DNA of 37,140 nucleotides, taken from IMG/VR virus record IMGVR_UViG_3300031601_000005, positions 1-37,140 of that record. One strand, written 5' to 3'. A program made the translations under genes and the position numbers. Below, piece by piece: positions 23,243 through 31,961 of the stretch (positions within the stretch are counted from its first letter, which is position 1; each line of letters starts with the position of its first letter). The notes under the pieces were generated by a model. The model was given only the letters and a program-made list of their open reading frames with translations, did not search any database and was not told the DNA's origin. Source of the stretch: a virus.

Positions 23243-25332
23243 TTAGATTTCTTCCGTTTCTGGTATTCGGCCAGTGAGATTCTAGCCCGACGTTTATGTT
23301 TTCCACCAGAGGTTGCCAGCTTCACGCCGATCAGGCTGGCCGCAACGGCAGCCCCAGCGACATTGTCGAGATAATGGTTTTCACGGTGCTCGGGGTATTC
23401 TTTCCATTCATCAACTTCCCGGCCGCGGCCGAATGTTCGAATTCGGTACTCACCATGCAGCTGCTCGGCAAACATCTGGTGTTCAACTGGATCTGCCTGG
23501 AATAAAGCCAGGCTACCGGGGTCACCCATCGATGTGGCAAACCGGGCATGGATGAACGACTTAAAGTGATTGACGTCGTAGAGCAGATGCCGGGTTGTTT
23601 TGGTCCCTCGCTTTCGAGCGGGCACTCGCCAATTATTCCCCACCAGGTCGCCGCGTTTTTTCACATACTCGTTGAATGGTTTCGAGGAAGCTGCCCCAGC
23701 CTGGCCGTGGGCTGGCATCAGGATGCTGGCATGTGGTGACTGGCGGCAGAACTGATAGACCGCATCAGTCGATCGACCCCAGTTCGCATCGACAAGACAT
23801 TTGTTGATCCGCAGTGGGGAACCGTCGTCGCGGAACCATTCCTTGGCCAATGTTTTTTTCGTTAACGCATCGAGGCCAGCATAGAGACTGCCCTCGAATC
23901 CGGCACTAGGGTACTTAAGGGCCAGCGTCTGCCTGGCCGTGGCTGCGGTGAAGTACGGAGCATGCTGTTCAGGATACGTTCCATAGTCGATGACGTCGCC
24001 CGTGAACCCCTCGCCCCAGGCTACAACCGTGTAGTACAGCAAATTGAGCTGGACATCGATGTGCATGGTCAGCCACTGGGCCTCGGTCCGGATCTCTTTT
24101 CGTTTCATCCCGTTGACCTTCTTCGCGATCTCCGATGCGGTCAAGATCGTGACGTCACCAAGGTTATCCTCGAGAGGTGAGTTCTGATATTCCGCCGCGA
24201 ACACTCGTTCGTTCTGGAATTTCTTATTCATCGCATGCTGGATCGCCGACAGTTCATCCTCGTCGTACCGCTCTTCCCACGCGATGATGGCACCGAGGTC
24301 CATGGCAGCTCGATTCTCGCGATAGAACTCCGTTGCCGGCTCGATGCCTTTGTCCTCTTGTAGCGACCGAATCCGAATCCGGTTGTAATCCTCCCAAATC
24401 TTGATGTCATTGGGGAACGAGTAAACCATCTTGGTCCGTTGCCCTTGCCACTGCGGATGCTTCTGCCGATCGAGGACATTGTCGGCCATGTCGCCTGGCC
24501 GGATCACAGTGCAGGGCATCACGCCCGCTATCTTCTTCCCAGGCCCCGCCAGGCCGAGTACGGCTCCAGCTACCAAATTCTCGCGGGTGGCACACTGGAG
24601 CGGGCTGCGGGCCGAGTCGTCGGTCTGTGGGTCGTCAAGGACAACCAGGTCAGGTCTCACGACCCGACCATCCGGCCGTTTCCAGTTCATCCCGCGAATC
24701 TGGCCGGTTAGGCCGACGACACGGATGACAGCACCGCTGGATTTACTGTCCTTGATTGTGGGTAACGTGATCTGCTTACTTGTCCAATTGATCAACGTCC
24801 GGACACCAAACTGCAGCTGGCCAGTGGTTCGGTTTGCAATTCCCTCGAGCCGATTAATCGGATAACAGACCTCGGGGAAGTCCGCGGCTAGTCGAGTATT
24901 GTTTTGGATCTCCGACTTAATCGATACAAGCATGTTCTCGGCATGTCGTTCCTCCGGTCCGATGATCGCGACAAAGTCCCGATAGCCGTAGAGGATTGCC
25001 CAGATGCATGCGATCTCGCACATGCACGTCTTGCCGGAACCTCGAGGCATCGCCAGGGCGAACAATCCGCCTTTGCGAACCGATTGCTCAATTCGCTTTG
25101 CGGCAAGCCCTTGGTCCTTCGACCAGGCCATGAAGAAAGTGTCGGGAAAGTATTCACGACAGAAGAACAAGAAGTCTTCCGCCGCCTTTGCTTTCCGACG
25201 AGGAGCAAGGACCGGCGGGAGCTTTCCTATGTCACGGCCAGCTTTTGACGCTAGCGCATTCCGTTCACGCGCAGCTGCCTTATGGGCTTCGTAACGCGCG
25301 TCATCAGAGACAAGGGATTTCGGCCGTGCCAA
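23239..25332 (-). CDS. Terminase large subunit (GpA-like)
   Basis: A 697-residue protein. The TTG at 25332 gives MARPKSLVSDD, with GGTGA just upstream; a TTG at 25383 would add 17 residues of low-complexity sequence. The ATPase has Walker A MPRGSGKTC (residues 95-103) and Walker B LVVLDDP (229-235). The nuclease half includes MHIDVQLNLLYYTVVAWGE and CLVDANWGRSTDAVYQFCRQ, resembling the 'DvQ...v.gwG' and 'iDsg..T..VY.Fcr' motifs of GpA-type terminases. It cuts the DNA concatemer and drives packaging through the portal. A small-subunit gene is not obvious; the HTH gene at 30900-31247 is one candidate. Confidence 0.93.
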   Translation of the reverse strand: MARPKSLVSDDARYEAHKAAARERNALASKAGRDIGKLPPVLAPRRKAKAAEDFLFFCREYFPDTFFMAWSKDQGLAAKRIEQSVRKGGLFALAMPRGSGKTCMCEIACIWAILYGYRDFVAIIGPEERHAENMLVSIKSEIQNNTRLAADFPEVCYPINRLEGIANRTTGQLQFGVRTLINWTSKQITLPTIKDSKSSGAVIRVVGLTGQIRGMNWKRPDGRVVRPDLVVLDDPQTDDSARSPLQCATRENLVAGAVLGLAGPGKKIAGVMPCTVIRPGDMADNVLDRQKHPQWQGQRTKMVYSFPNDIKIWEDYNRIRIRSLQEDKGIEPATEFYRENRAAMDLGAIIAWEERYDEDELSAIQHAMNKKFQNERVFAAEYQNSPLEDNLGDVTILTASEIAKKVNGMKRKEIRTEAQWLTMHIDVQLNLLYYTVVAWGEGFTGDVIDYGTYPEQHAPYFTAATARQTLALKYPSAGFEGSLYAGLDALTKKTLAKEWFRDDGSPLRINKCLVDANWGRSTDAVYQFCRQSPHASILMPAHGQAGAASSKPFNEYVKKRGDLVGNNWRVPARKRGTKTTRHLLYDVNHFKSFIHARFATSMGDPGSLALFQADPVEHQMFAEQLHGEYRIRTFGRGREVDEWKEYPEHRENHYLDNVAGAAVAASLIGVKLATSGGKHKRRARISLAEYQKRKKSK

Positions 25333-25366
25333 TCGATCACCAAAAAAAAGAAGGAGGGAGCCAGGG

Positions 25367-25396
25367 GCTGCATGTAGTTTCAAGACCGCATGCAGC
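25367..25396 (-). terminator. Hairpin between the glycosidase and terminase genes
   Basis: GCTGCATG and CATGCAGC form a perfect 8-bp stem with a 14-base loop, followed on the minus strand by CCTTC and a run of T at 25322-25355. The T-run is about 20 bases from the stem, so a partial terminator or an attenuator is the most that can be said. Confidence 0.4.
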
Positions 25397-25410
25397 TGTT
25401 TCTTTGCACT

Positions 25411-26916
25411 TTAAAAATAAAGCCTATGCATTATTTCTGATTGCATTTCTGCCCGTACATTATCCAATTCGCCATCAAGTGATGGCACAGAACCGCCTAA
25501 TAGCTTCAGCAGTGTAACGTATTGCGTATCCACGACGCCAGCGGCGAGGCCCTCATAATGCCGCGTATCGATCGGACCGCCTCCACCTGGGTAAGTATAG
25601 CAACAATCACGCCCATCGCCGCCGCCATCCTCGTCCGTCCAAATGTCGGGACCATCGGGAGTTTGATAAGCGTAATTGCAGCATCCGGAAAATCCACTAT
25701 CTACTAATTCCAATCCAGACCGTCGACGAACCCTGTCTGGTAATTGGGACGAAGAAATTTCGTATCTCCAGACATCCACACCCATATTTCGCCACGATGC
25801 AATTATTTCGGGTAATCCTGCTTTTTGAGGATACCCTTGATTGATGACTGCGATGTCAATGCGTCCATCAGCACGTTCATGTAGATCATGGATGTGTGGC
25901 CAGTATGTCGTCGCTAAAATGCCGACATCATACTTACTAGCCAAGGACCAATAGGGGAATTGCTCGTTAACCTTTTTTCCATGGGCTTCATCTGTGGCAT
26001 AGCCATAGATTTGCTTGATACCTAATTTTTCACATTTAAGTTTAGCTTTAAGGAATTCGATTTCTCTAGTTTGTAAATCCGTAACCCCAAAGTTAAGCCC
26101 CACGTCAAGCCTCGAGTGAAACAATGGATCAACACACACACCAGCCAATCGTCGCAATTTTATTGCATCCTCGAAGTAGGGGCTATCAATAAATTCGTAT
26201 ATTGACGGCTGCGTTATGCCGTGGGCTTTCATGTTTTTCAAATCGGCAAAATAATCCCTCTTCGATTTAACATGCTGCTGTAATTTTGGGGCCACATTTG
26301 GGTCCAAATGGGCACGATAAAACATGCTGTAAATCATGTCCGACGCAGGCAAGGTGAACGGCAAAACATTAATCTCAACCGTGACTCGTTCTACAATTTC
26401 ACCACCTACGGACAATGCAAGACTGAACTGGTAATCACCATGCGTACAATTGCTTGGAACGACGATGTCAATCCAGTATTGCTGAGTGTGGTTCGCCGGT
26501 AGATCGATGGGCTGCAATACCTCGGCGTCGACTTGATCGGTAGGATATTCATTCACGCCCACAGTGGACGATGGCACAACGAAACGAGGATCTTTCACCA
26601 ATAGCTCGGACTGTAAGATCGGCTTGGGGGTCCAAACGGTTGAAACCCCCGCCTGCCACCAGACCATCGCGTAACGAATATCGATCGACGGCATCACATC
26701 ACGATAGATTTCTCCGGAGTCAACCGCAATCCACTCGCCACGAACGGTCAGTTTATCCAATGGCTCCTCAGACCATACGCAAAAGGATACCGCTCGCCTT
26801 TCACCTTTTGCTACACGAACACATTGTCGCACACCACCATCATTAAGTGATGGTGGTGTGCTTGGAAATATATGAGTATCAGATATGGCCTGAACCGGCC
26901 ACGTTTGAATATTCAC
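25411..26916 (-). CDS. GH123/DUF4091-like glycoside hydrolase
   Basis: A 501-residue protein with a GTG start just behind the beta-helix gene and GAGG in place. An N-terminal beta-sandwich (to residue 190) ends in EINVLPFTLPASD, the typical 'v.PF.LP' junction of DUF4091/GH123 proteins. Then follows a TIM-barrel-like part with GIKQIYGYATDEAHGK; the Asp-Glu pair D309/E310 is placed like the catalytic pair of GH123 beta-N-acetylgalactosaminidases. The C-terminus has IDTRHYEGLAAGVVDTQYV, close to the 'iryE.lReGi.DyeYl' ending of the family. No signal peptide is seen. The context with a beta-helix tail protein suggests a virion-associated depolymerase of host surface glycan (inference). Confidence 0.72.
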   Translation of the reverse strand: MNIQTWPVQAISDTHIFPSTPPSLNDGGVRQCVRVAKGERRAVSFCVWSEEPLDKLTVRGEWIAVDSGEIYRDVMPSIDIRYAMVWWQAGVSTVWTPKPILQSELLVKDPRFVVPSSTVGVNEYPTDQVDAEVLQPIDLPANHTQQYWIDIVVPSNCTHGDYQFSLALSVGGEIVERVTVEINVLPFTLPASDMIYSMFYRAHLDPNVAPKLQQHVKSKRDYFADLKNMKAHGITQPSIYEFIDSPYFEDAIKLRRLAGVCVDPLFHSRLDVGLNFGVTDLQTREIEFLKAKLKCEKLGIKQIYGYATDEAHGKKVNEQFPYWSLASKYDVGILATTYWPHIHDLHERADGRIDIAVINQGYPQKAGLPEIIASWRNMGVDVWRYEISSSQLPDRVRRRSGLELVDSGFSGCCNYAYQTPDGPDIWTDEDGGGDGRDCCYTYPGGGGPIDTRHYEGLAAGVVDTQYVTLLKLLGGSVPSLDGELDNVRAEMQSEIMHRLYF

Positions 26917-26917
26917 G

Positions 26918-28639
26918 CTACGCCTCTGCTACGGCTGAAATGCAGTCCCATTTTGAGTCTGCGGAATTGTATCGTAAGTGAACGTAATTGGTTTTTCCAT
27001 CGGCAACCGTGGCGGGGAGCGTGGCCGGGATAGATTGATAAACGGCATTCCACGTCAGCGTCCGCGGACCGCCGCTCGCCAGAATGCGAATCGTCAGCTC
27101 CTGTCCATTGACGGGCGTGCCAAGCGGTGCGTTGATTGCAGCATTTACGCCCAAAGCCGTGATATCGTACTGGCCTTGTTCACTGGCCCATGGCGTAAGA
27201 CTAGCTCCCGTCGTAACCGTATAGGGCGCCGACAGCGCGTTGATATTGTCTCGCAATGTCCAATCAGCGAAGGCCAGATTGGTTGCGGGAGTGATCGCCA
27301 TCGCGGTCCCGACAAATCGATTGCCGATCAATTCACAGTCCGTATACGTATTGATGTCTGACGCGGCAAAGCGGAAGTCGTATGCAGAACCATCGCCCCA
27401 TACAAAGGTATTATTGCAAATGCTCACACCTTCAAACGTCTCCGTTCCCGCGCCAAAATCAAACGTCCGATATCCGGATTCGAATGTGTTACCATCCATC
27501 CGCATAAATTGGATATCGCAGCCGTCCGAACCGGTAATTCCATTTTTCGCATTCGCGAAATGATTGTTTGAAATGAGTGTGTAGTAAACTTTGCCCAACC
27601 AAATCATTTCAACCGACGTTGCCCCCCCGGTCAGCCACGAATTGGACATGTTATTTGTGAGCGATACACGCTCGCAATTCTCCAAGCGATATCGTGTGGC
27701 TGCACCCGGCGTCTCTTCTTGTAAGATGTTTCCATCTACTAAAATGTCGGTACACAGTTCAGTTGAATTTTTCCCCTTAATGTAAATAAGGTTATATGCT
27801 GCGGCAACACTGTTATAAATCGTATTCCCGCTGATGACCACATTGTGACAGGCTGAACCGCTTGCAACGTTGTGGGAACATACATAGATCCCATTGGGTT
27901 TTGCGGAGTCGGCCGGAACGTAGCCGTCCATGATGATGCGATTGCCCGTAATAACAATATGCTCTGCACCGTCCTGCACCTCGATGCATGCGGGACTCCC
28001 ATGGCTGCCCTTTTCCGCCGGATTTGTAATCAAATTTCCGGCAACGTAGACGTACTGGCACATATCATTTACGCCAATAGAGTCGTCTGTCGACCCATTG
28101 ATCGTATTATTTACGACTCGCACGTTGACACAATAGGTCAGCTCAATACCTGCTCCGTGAGCATCACCAATCGTGACATTCTGGATGTCGACCCGCAAGC
28201 AGTTTTTAAAGTCAACACATCCCGCATTTCCTTTTGCGTCGGTGGTGCCGATTCCTGATTGCCCGGTGGTGTTGCCGTCAATCACCATGTCGCGCAAGGA
28301 AATGTCAGTCACCTGTGTCGTTGTGTTTGTGCCGTCCCAACCTTCCTGCGTAATGAATCTGGAGTCTTGGGAATCCGCGAGAACCAGGATTGTCCCATTA
28401 CCAGACCCCTCCAGTGTGGTTCCAGATTTCAGCTCGATACGTTCAGCAGTAAACGTGCCTTCCGATAATCGGACTACACCGCCATCACTTGGCAATGCGT
28501 CGATAGCTGCTTGGATTTGCACATTGTCTTGGGTGCCGTCGCAGATGTAATCAGCTCCTGCTTTCCCGGCAGCCGGTAATGTCGAACTAGCGACGAAGGT
28601 AACACCCCCGCCGCTTGAGTCTATTCCACGTAATGCCAT
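26918..28639 (-). CDS. Right-handed beta-helix tail protein (pectate-lyase-like)
   Basis: A 573-residue protein. ATG 28639 is used because it overlaps the previous stop in TAATG, while an upstream alternative would read through another gene. Residues 20-75 read ADYICDGTQDNVQIQAAIDA, then GGVVRLSEGTFTAERIELKS, the entry of pectate-lyase-superfamily beta-helices. Repeated turn-strand units follow (CLRVDIQNVTIGDAHGAGIE, HIVITGNRIIMDGYVPADS). The C-terminal 80 residues form a small beta-domain ending NSADSKWDCISAVAEA. Such proteins are tailspikes or tail fibres that bind or cleave host polysaccharide. Its neighbour downstream is the glycosidase-like gene, suggesting a shared target. Confidence 0.85.
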   Translation of the reverse strand: MALRGIDSSGGGVTFVASSTLPAAGKAGADYICDGTQDNVQIQAAIDALPSDGGVVRLSEGTFTAERIELKSGTTLEGSGNGTILVLADSQDSRFITQEGWDGTNTTTQVTDISLRDMVIDGNTTGQSGIGTTDAKGNAGCVDFKNCLRVDIQNVTIGDAHGAGIELTYCVNVRVVNNTINGSTDDSIGVNDMCQYVYVAGNLITNPAEKGSHGSPACIEVQDGAEHIVITGNRIIMDGYVPADSAKPNGIYVCSHNVASGSACHNVVISGNTIYNSVAAAYNLIYIKGKNSTELCTDILVDGNILQEETPGAATRYRLENCERVSLTNNMSNSWLTGGATSVEMIWLGKVYYTLISNNHFANAKNGITGSDGCDIQFMRMDGNTFESGYRTFDFGAGTETFEGVSICNNTFVWGDGSAYDFRFAASDINTYTDCELIGNRFVGTAMAITPATNLAFADWTLRDNINALSAPYTVTTGASLTPWASEQGQYDITALGVNAAINAPLGTPVNGQELTIRILASGGPRTLTWNAVYQSIPATLPATVADGKTNYVHLRYNSADSKWDCISAVAEA

Positions 28640-28893
28640 TAGAGTACGCCTCCCACTACTGTGATGATGTCGCCCGACGTGCCTTTGACCCTGATGTTGG
28701 CCAAATTGATCAACGGCAGTTCGTGCCATTCGCCTGGCTCCAACGGGATCTCGTCACCGAGGTCGCCTTCAAGTGATACATTGCCGGTATTCGTCGATGG
28801 CGCGGTGATCGTACCGGACACGATCTCGTTGTTGGCGGACAACGCTTGCCATGCTGTTGTGATCGTAATCTTACGACCGATTAGTGAGTTCAT
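28639..28893 (-). CDS. Small beta-rich protein
   Basis: An 84-residue protein: MNSLIGRKITITTAWQALSA, NNEIVSGTITAPSTNTGNVS and LPLINLANIRVKGTSGDIIT. It is a beta-barrel-like domain of the size found in tail adapter or fibre-tip proteins. TAATG overlap couples it to the beta-helix gene, so it may be an anchor or chaperone for that protein. Confidence 0.6.
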   Translation of the reverse strand: MNSLIGRKITITTAWQALSANNEIVSGTITAPSTNTGNVSLEGDLGDEIPLEPGEWHELPLINLANIRVKGTSGDIITVVGGVL

Positions 28894-28947
28894 TTTATTC
28901 CTCGTGACATGCGGGGTTGTAATGGGAGCCGCATGGGGAATCGCCGA

Positions 28948-30015
28948 TTACCGGCGAGTACGTGTTGACTTCTTCTTCGCAGCTCGCTTCCGGACCAGTG
29001 GTTCAGGGGATATCGTCTCCACCTCTACATCCTTTTCATTGTCGGCCAGGTCGAGTCGATCCAATATGCCGTTAATAGCGTCGGTCACCTTCTTGTAGGC
29101 ACTGTCACTAAGGAGGGGTTCCTTCCCCGACTTTTTTCGCCAAGATCGGAAGACGGTAAATCCCCAAAGTGCGATCGCAATAATTGCAAGCCAGGAAAAT
29201 CCCCCGCTCATCAGGCCGAGTAGACTTGCCCAGGGAAAAGTCAGTAGTGGGGCCGCATCAAGAGGCGGGATCTGAAACTGATTCACGGGCGGAGCATTCG
29301 GCTGGAAAGGTCGCCATGGCTCTTTCGGGTCGGTTTCAGGGGCAGGTGTAGGTGTCCATGGGCAAGGAGCGTTACGGTCCTGATCGGCGATAGGGGCAGC
29401 GACAATGGGCAACGGGGCAACGTCTCGACCGTGCTGTGCATCAGGTGCAGGTTGCCGCGTCGGGACAATTTGCACTTGCGGTGCGATCTTTCGAACGTAC
29501 CTTTTTACTGTCGAAACAATCCGCTGTGCCATGGCCTTGGGACTGCCACCGTAAGCACCCTGGAAAACGACAATCGATGAGTCGCCGTATTTCCCTGATT
29601 CCGGCGGCTGCACCAATACTGTAGGGTAGGCCTCAAATTTAACATTCTCAAATTGCCAGTTCTGACTTTTATTCTCAATCATGTACTCGCAATAGTGAGC
29701 CCATGATTCTTTTGGTGCATTCGGGTCGGCTAGCGCTCGCAGCCAGGGGTCGGACCGCCAGGCTTTTTTCAATTCGAGACAAGGCTGGCACCCCTTCGTC
29801 GAGATGACGGAAATGAACCACTTGTCGACATCGCTGGTTGGCGGCTTCATAGCCTCGATCACGGCATCGGTGCCGTTGGTCTGGTGGCCACCGTTGATGT
29901 GCTGGGTAGTATTCCCCAGCCGGGCAACTTCTGCCGTATGTACGGCGTCGAGCCCCTGGGCCGACACGCAAAACGCAGTCAGCAAGAGCACGCAGGAGAG
30001 AAATGGGTTACGCAT
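28948..30015 (-). CDS. Secreted, membrane-anchored thioredoxin-like protein
   Basis: A 355-residue protein. A signal peptide (MRNPFLSCVLLLTAFCVSAQ) leads into a thioredoxin-like domain with the active-site motif CQPC (Cys76, Cys79) in VISTKGCQPCLELKKAW; EAYPTVLV corresponds to the cis-Pro loop. A Pro-rich linker (about residues 185-255, PTPAPETDPKEPWRPFQPN) reaches a membrane helix (FSWLAIIAIALWGFTVF). A short basic tail ends RKRAAKKKSTRTRR. The redox domain would face the periplasm. It could form or reduce disulfides of phage or host surface proteins; the Cys-rich glycine-rich protein at 7586-10567 is one possible client (inference). Confidence 0.72.
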   Translation of the reverse strand: MRNPFLSCVLLLTAFCVSAQGLDAVHTAEVARLGNTTQHINGGHQTNGTDAVIEAMKPPTSDVDKWFISVISTKGCQPCLELKKAWRSDPWLRALADPNAPKESWAHYCEYMIENKSQNWQFENVKFEAYPTVLVQPPESGKYGDSSIVVFQGAYGGSPKAMAQRIVSTVKRYVRKIAPQVQIVPTRQPAPDAQHGRDVAPLPIVAAPIADQDRNAPCPWTPTPAPETDPKEPWRPFQPNAPPVNQFQIPPLDAAPLLTFPWASLLGLMSGGFSWLAIIAIALWGFTVFRSWRKKSGKEPLLSDSAYKKVTDAINGILDRLDLADNEKDVEVETISPEPLVRKRAAKKKSTRTRR

Positions 30016-30048
30016 GAGCTTCGGTCTCCAAAAAAAAGGGTTACTTGT

Positions 30049-30609
30049 TTACCACCACTGCACGTAACAAGGACGATTTGGACGCGGAGGGTAGTCAAGA
30101 ATAACAACCCACTGTCCGCTCGCCAGGTGCAATCGGCGGAAACCTGATTCATCATATTCATCTATACGGTCCGTACTGTTGTTATTGCAGACGTACCATG
30201 TATTTTTCTGAGGATCATGTCCAACTAAAGTTTGAAAGTGCTGCCGCCCAGCTCCGATCGCCGCCCCGCGGCCGGTATGGCATGCCCATGTCATCCAGTC
30301 CCATGTGTTGGAACCGGTGATATTATATGCTCGAATTCCGCGCTCCCGGCAATAACGAGCCACGCGACTGGGGCCAGAGCCGCCTCGTTCTTTTTTCCCG
30401 TACACTGTATCCCATAAAAGAGTGGCAGCCGCCGGCACATTTTGATCGATGCCCAACATACCAATACTGCACTGCACACAAGAGCCATCAGGGTTGCGAA
30501 ACCATGCACGAATTTCCTCCGGTAGATCAACGTCAATCGGGGTTGCGAAAACAGCCAACGGCATCAGGGCAGCCAGGACAGCTGCGAAAACAATACTACG
30601 CAATCTCAT
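30049..30609 (-). CDS. Secreted papain/C39-like cysteine peptidase
   Basis: A 186-residue protein. ATG 30609 starts one base after the holin-like stop and gives the signal peptide MRLRSIVFAAVLAALMPLAV. Nucleophile candidate Cys44 lies in NPDGSCVQCSIGML, His124 in GAGRQHFQTLVGHDPQKN, and WYVCNNNS supplies the Asn. This Cys-His-Asn order fits the papain/C39 fold (also used by peptidoglycan amidases). The 'H...lvGhD..' pattern is typical. With a holin-like gene directly upstream, it may be a lysis enzyme or a periplasmic protease. No standard endolysin was seen elsewhere. Confidence 0.68.
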   Translation of the reverse strand: MRLRSIVFAAVLAALMPLAVFATPIDVDLPEEIRAWFRNPDGSCVQCSIGMLGIDQNVPAAATLLWDTVYGKKERGGSGPSRVARYCRERGIRAYNITGSNTWDWMTWACHTGRGAAIGAGRQHFQTLVGHDPQKNTWYVCNNNSTDRIDEYDESGFRRLHLASGQWVVILDYPPRPNRPCYVQWW

Positions 30610-30610
30610 A

Positions 30611-30814
30611 CTACTTAATCCAAACTCCAATGTTCCCATTGAGGTAGCCCACGACACTAATCACAATCATGGTGAAGACCGCCAAACCCAATACGCTCGG
30701 GACAAGGCTGGAGTCTCCCACGTATCCACCGGACCGCTCGAGCATAGAGACAACCAATGCGATCACCAAAAATGCAACCAAAACAGTCACTAGCAAGATA
30801 GGAAACGCTGACAA
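30611..30814 (-). CDS. Holin-like small membrane protein
   Basis: A 67-residue protein with two clear membrane helices, FPILLVTVLVAFLVIALVVS and VLGLAVFTMIVISVVGYL, joined by a short polar loop (LERSGGYVGDSS). The size and topology match class II holins. It is separated by one base from the secreted peptidase gene, an arrangement seen in phage lysis cassettes. Holin function is inferred from topology and position only. Confidence 0.6.
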   Translation of the reverse strand: MSAFPILLVTVLVAFLVIALVVSMLERSGGYVGDSSLVPSVLGLAVFTMIVISVVGYLNGNIGVWIK

Positions 30815-30899
30815 ACCAAACCTCGGGCAAAAGTCGCGGTAATTACTTTCCTGTAAAACCGAAACAATACCAACTAAGTGGGGGAGTTTGAATTGAAGA

Positions 30900-31247
30900 T
30901 TATTTTTTCCTGGCGAGAAGATTCAGCTCGGGATGCAGCTGCTGCCAAAATAGAATGCCCTCGTATCGAGCTAATTCGGCTGGCTCGAGGGTCAAGTGTG
31001 CCAGAATCCCCCCTGGATCGCGACGGTCGCAACGAAGCTTGCTCCGGACAATCCTCGCCTGCGTCTCGATCTCATCGTAGTCCGGTTGCCCCGGCCGCGG
31101 CCGGATCTTGCCATATTGACAGACGAGCCTGACCGTCTTGCGGGTAACGCGAAATCGGATCGCAAGCTTGCGCTGGGACATTTGCCCCTGGTGATCGAGG
31201 ATCTCCTGCTCCGTTATTCGAGCTATAAAATTCATACTGAAATCCAT
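30900..31247 (-). CDS. HTH protein, possible small terminase or regulator
   Basis: A 115-residue protein. Residues about 25-50 read GQMSQRKLAIRFRVTRKTVR, a clear helix-turn-helix. The C-terminal part (LEPAELARYEGILFWQQLHP) is helical. It is located between the structural genes and the replication genes. A DNA-binding HTH plus helical tail fits small terminase subunits but equally fits a transcription regulator. No decisive motif is seen. ATG 31235 is an alternative start. Confidence 0.6.
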   Translation of the reverse strand: MDFSMNFIARITEQEILDHQGQMSQRKLAIRFRVTRKTVRLVCQYGKIRPRPGQPDYDEIETQARIVRSKLRCDRRDPGGILAHLTLEPAELARYEGILFWQQLHPELNLLARKK

Positions 31248-31265
31248 TTCAGGAGCCGAGATTAT

Positions 31266-31733
31266 TCAGAAGCCGAAATCTGACTGCCGGTATTGCGGAC
31301 CGGGATCGACATCCACTCTGGCATAGGCATCTGATGCGCCGCCATATTCCTGTGCCCAGACCCCCTCGGTGTTAAGTCCTTCCGCCCAGGCCTCGCCGTT
31401 AGGGATCTGTGGAGTGCCCCAACGCAGGCGGCGGGTTCCCAGGATCATCTCCTGTGGATTGAGGTGAAGCCCCTTGACGACATATTCACCGTCGACTCGC
31501 TGCTGCAGCCATAGATATTCGACTACCAGGCTCAGTACGACTTTGTCGCATTTGGTACACCGAACGACTCCACCGCGGTCCAACCAGAAGATCCGACCAC
31601 TGCATCGAGAGCACGGCCGCGGACCGCTAACTGGTTCCGGTGGAACTGCCGGCGCCGGCTCCGTAACTACCCCCTGTCCCATGTCGTAACTCTTCGCAAC
31701 ACTTTGGCGAATTTGTTCTGCCATCGAAGCCAT
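31266..31733 (-). CDS. Zinc-ribbon protein
   Basis: A 155-residue protein. The ATG at 31733 (MASMAEQIRQSVAKSY) was chosen because GGAGG lies five bases upstream; the ATG at 31745 is an alternative. A Pro-rich linker leads to PRPCSRCSGRIFWLDRGGVV and CTKCDKVV, a classical four-Cys zinc ribbon. The rest carries Trp-rich repeats (GTRRLRWGTPQIPNGEAWAE). It has replication-module neighbours and may bind DNA or RNA. Family not recognised. Confidence 0.65.
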   Translation of the reverse strand: MASMAEQIRQSVAKSYDMGQGVVTEPAPAVPPEPVSGPRPCSRCSGRIFWLDRGGVVRCTKCDKVVLSLVVEYLWLQQRVDGEYVVKGLHLNPQEMILGTRRLRWGTPQIPNGEAWAEGLNTEGVWAQEYGGASDAYARVDVDPGPQYRQSDFGF

Positions 31734-31748
31734 AACTTCCTCCATGAA

Positions 31749-31952
31749 TTAAAGTTGAACGCCAGCCTTCATCAGGGCGAGCCTGACAGTGTCCACTGCT
31801 TCTTTTATATCCGCGGTGTCTGGCACAGCAATCAGAATACGGATCTCCCCCTCTGGTCTCTTCTTCAACGTATACTGATTGCATGTTTCCGTGAGGGACA
31901 ATCCAAAATCAATATCGACATCCACTTCTATCGTGCCGCTTAACTTCAACAT
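31749..31952 (-). CDS. Small hypothetical protein
   Basis: A 67-residue acidic protein starting MLKLSGTIEVDVDIDFGLSL, then PEGEIRILIAVPDTADIKEA. It is mixed alpha/beta, with no recognised motif, and sits tightly between the zinc-ribbon gene and the helicase half-gene in the same operon. Confidence 0.6.
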   Translation of the reverse strand: MLKLSGTIEVDVDIDFGLSLTETCNQYTLKKRPEGEIRILIAVPDTADIKEAVDTVRLALMKAGVQL

Positions 31953-31961
31953 GTCAGCTCC

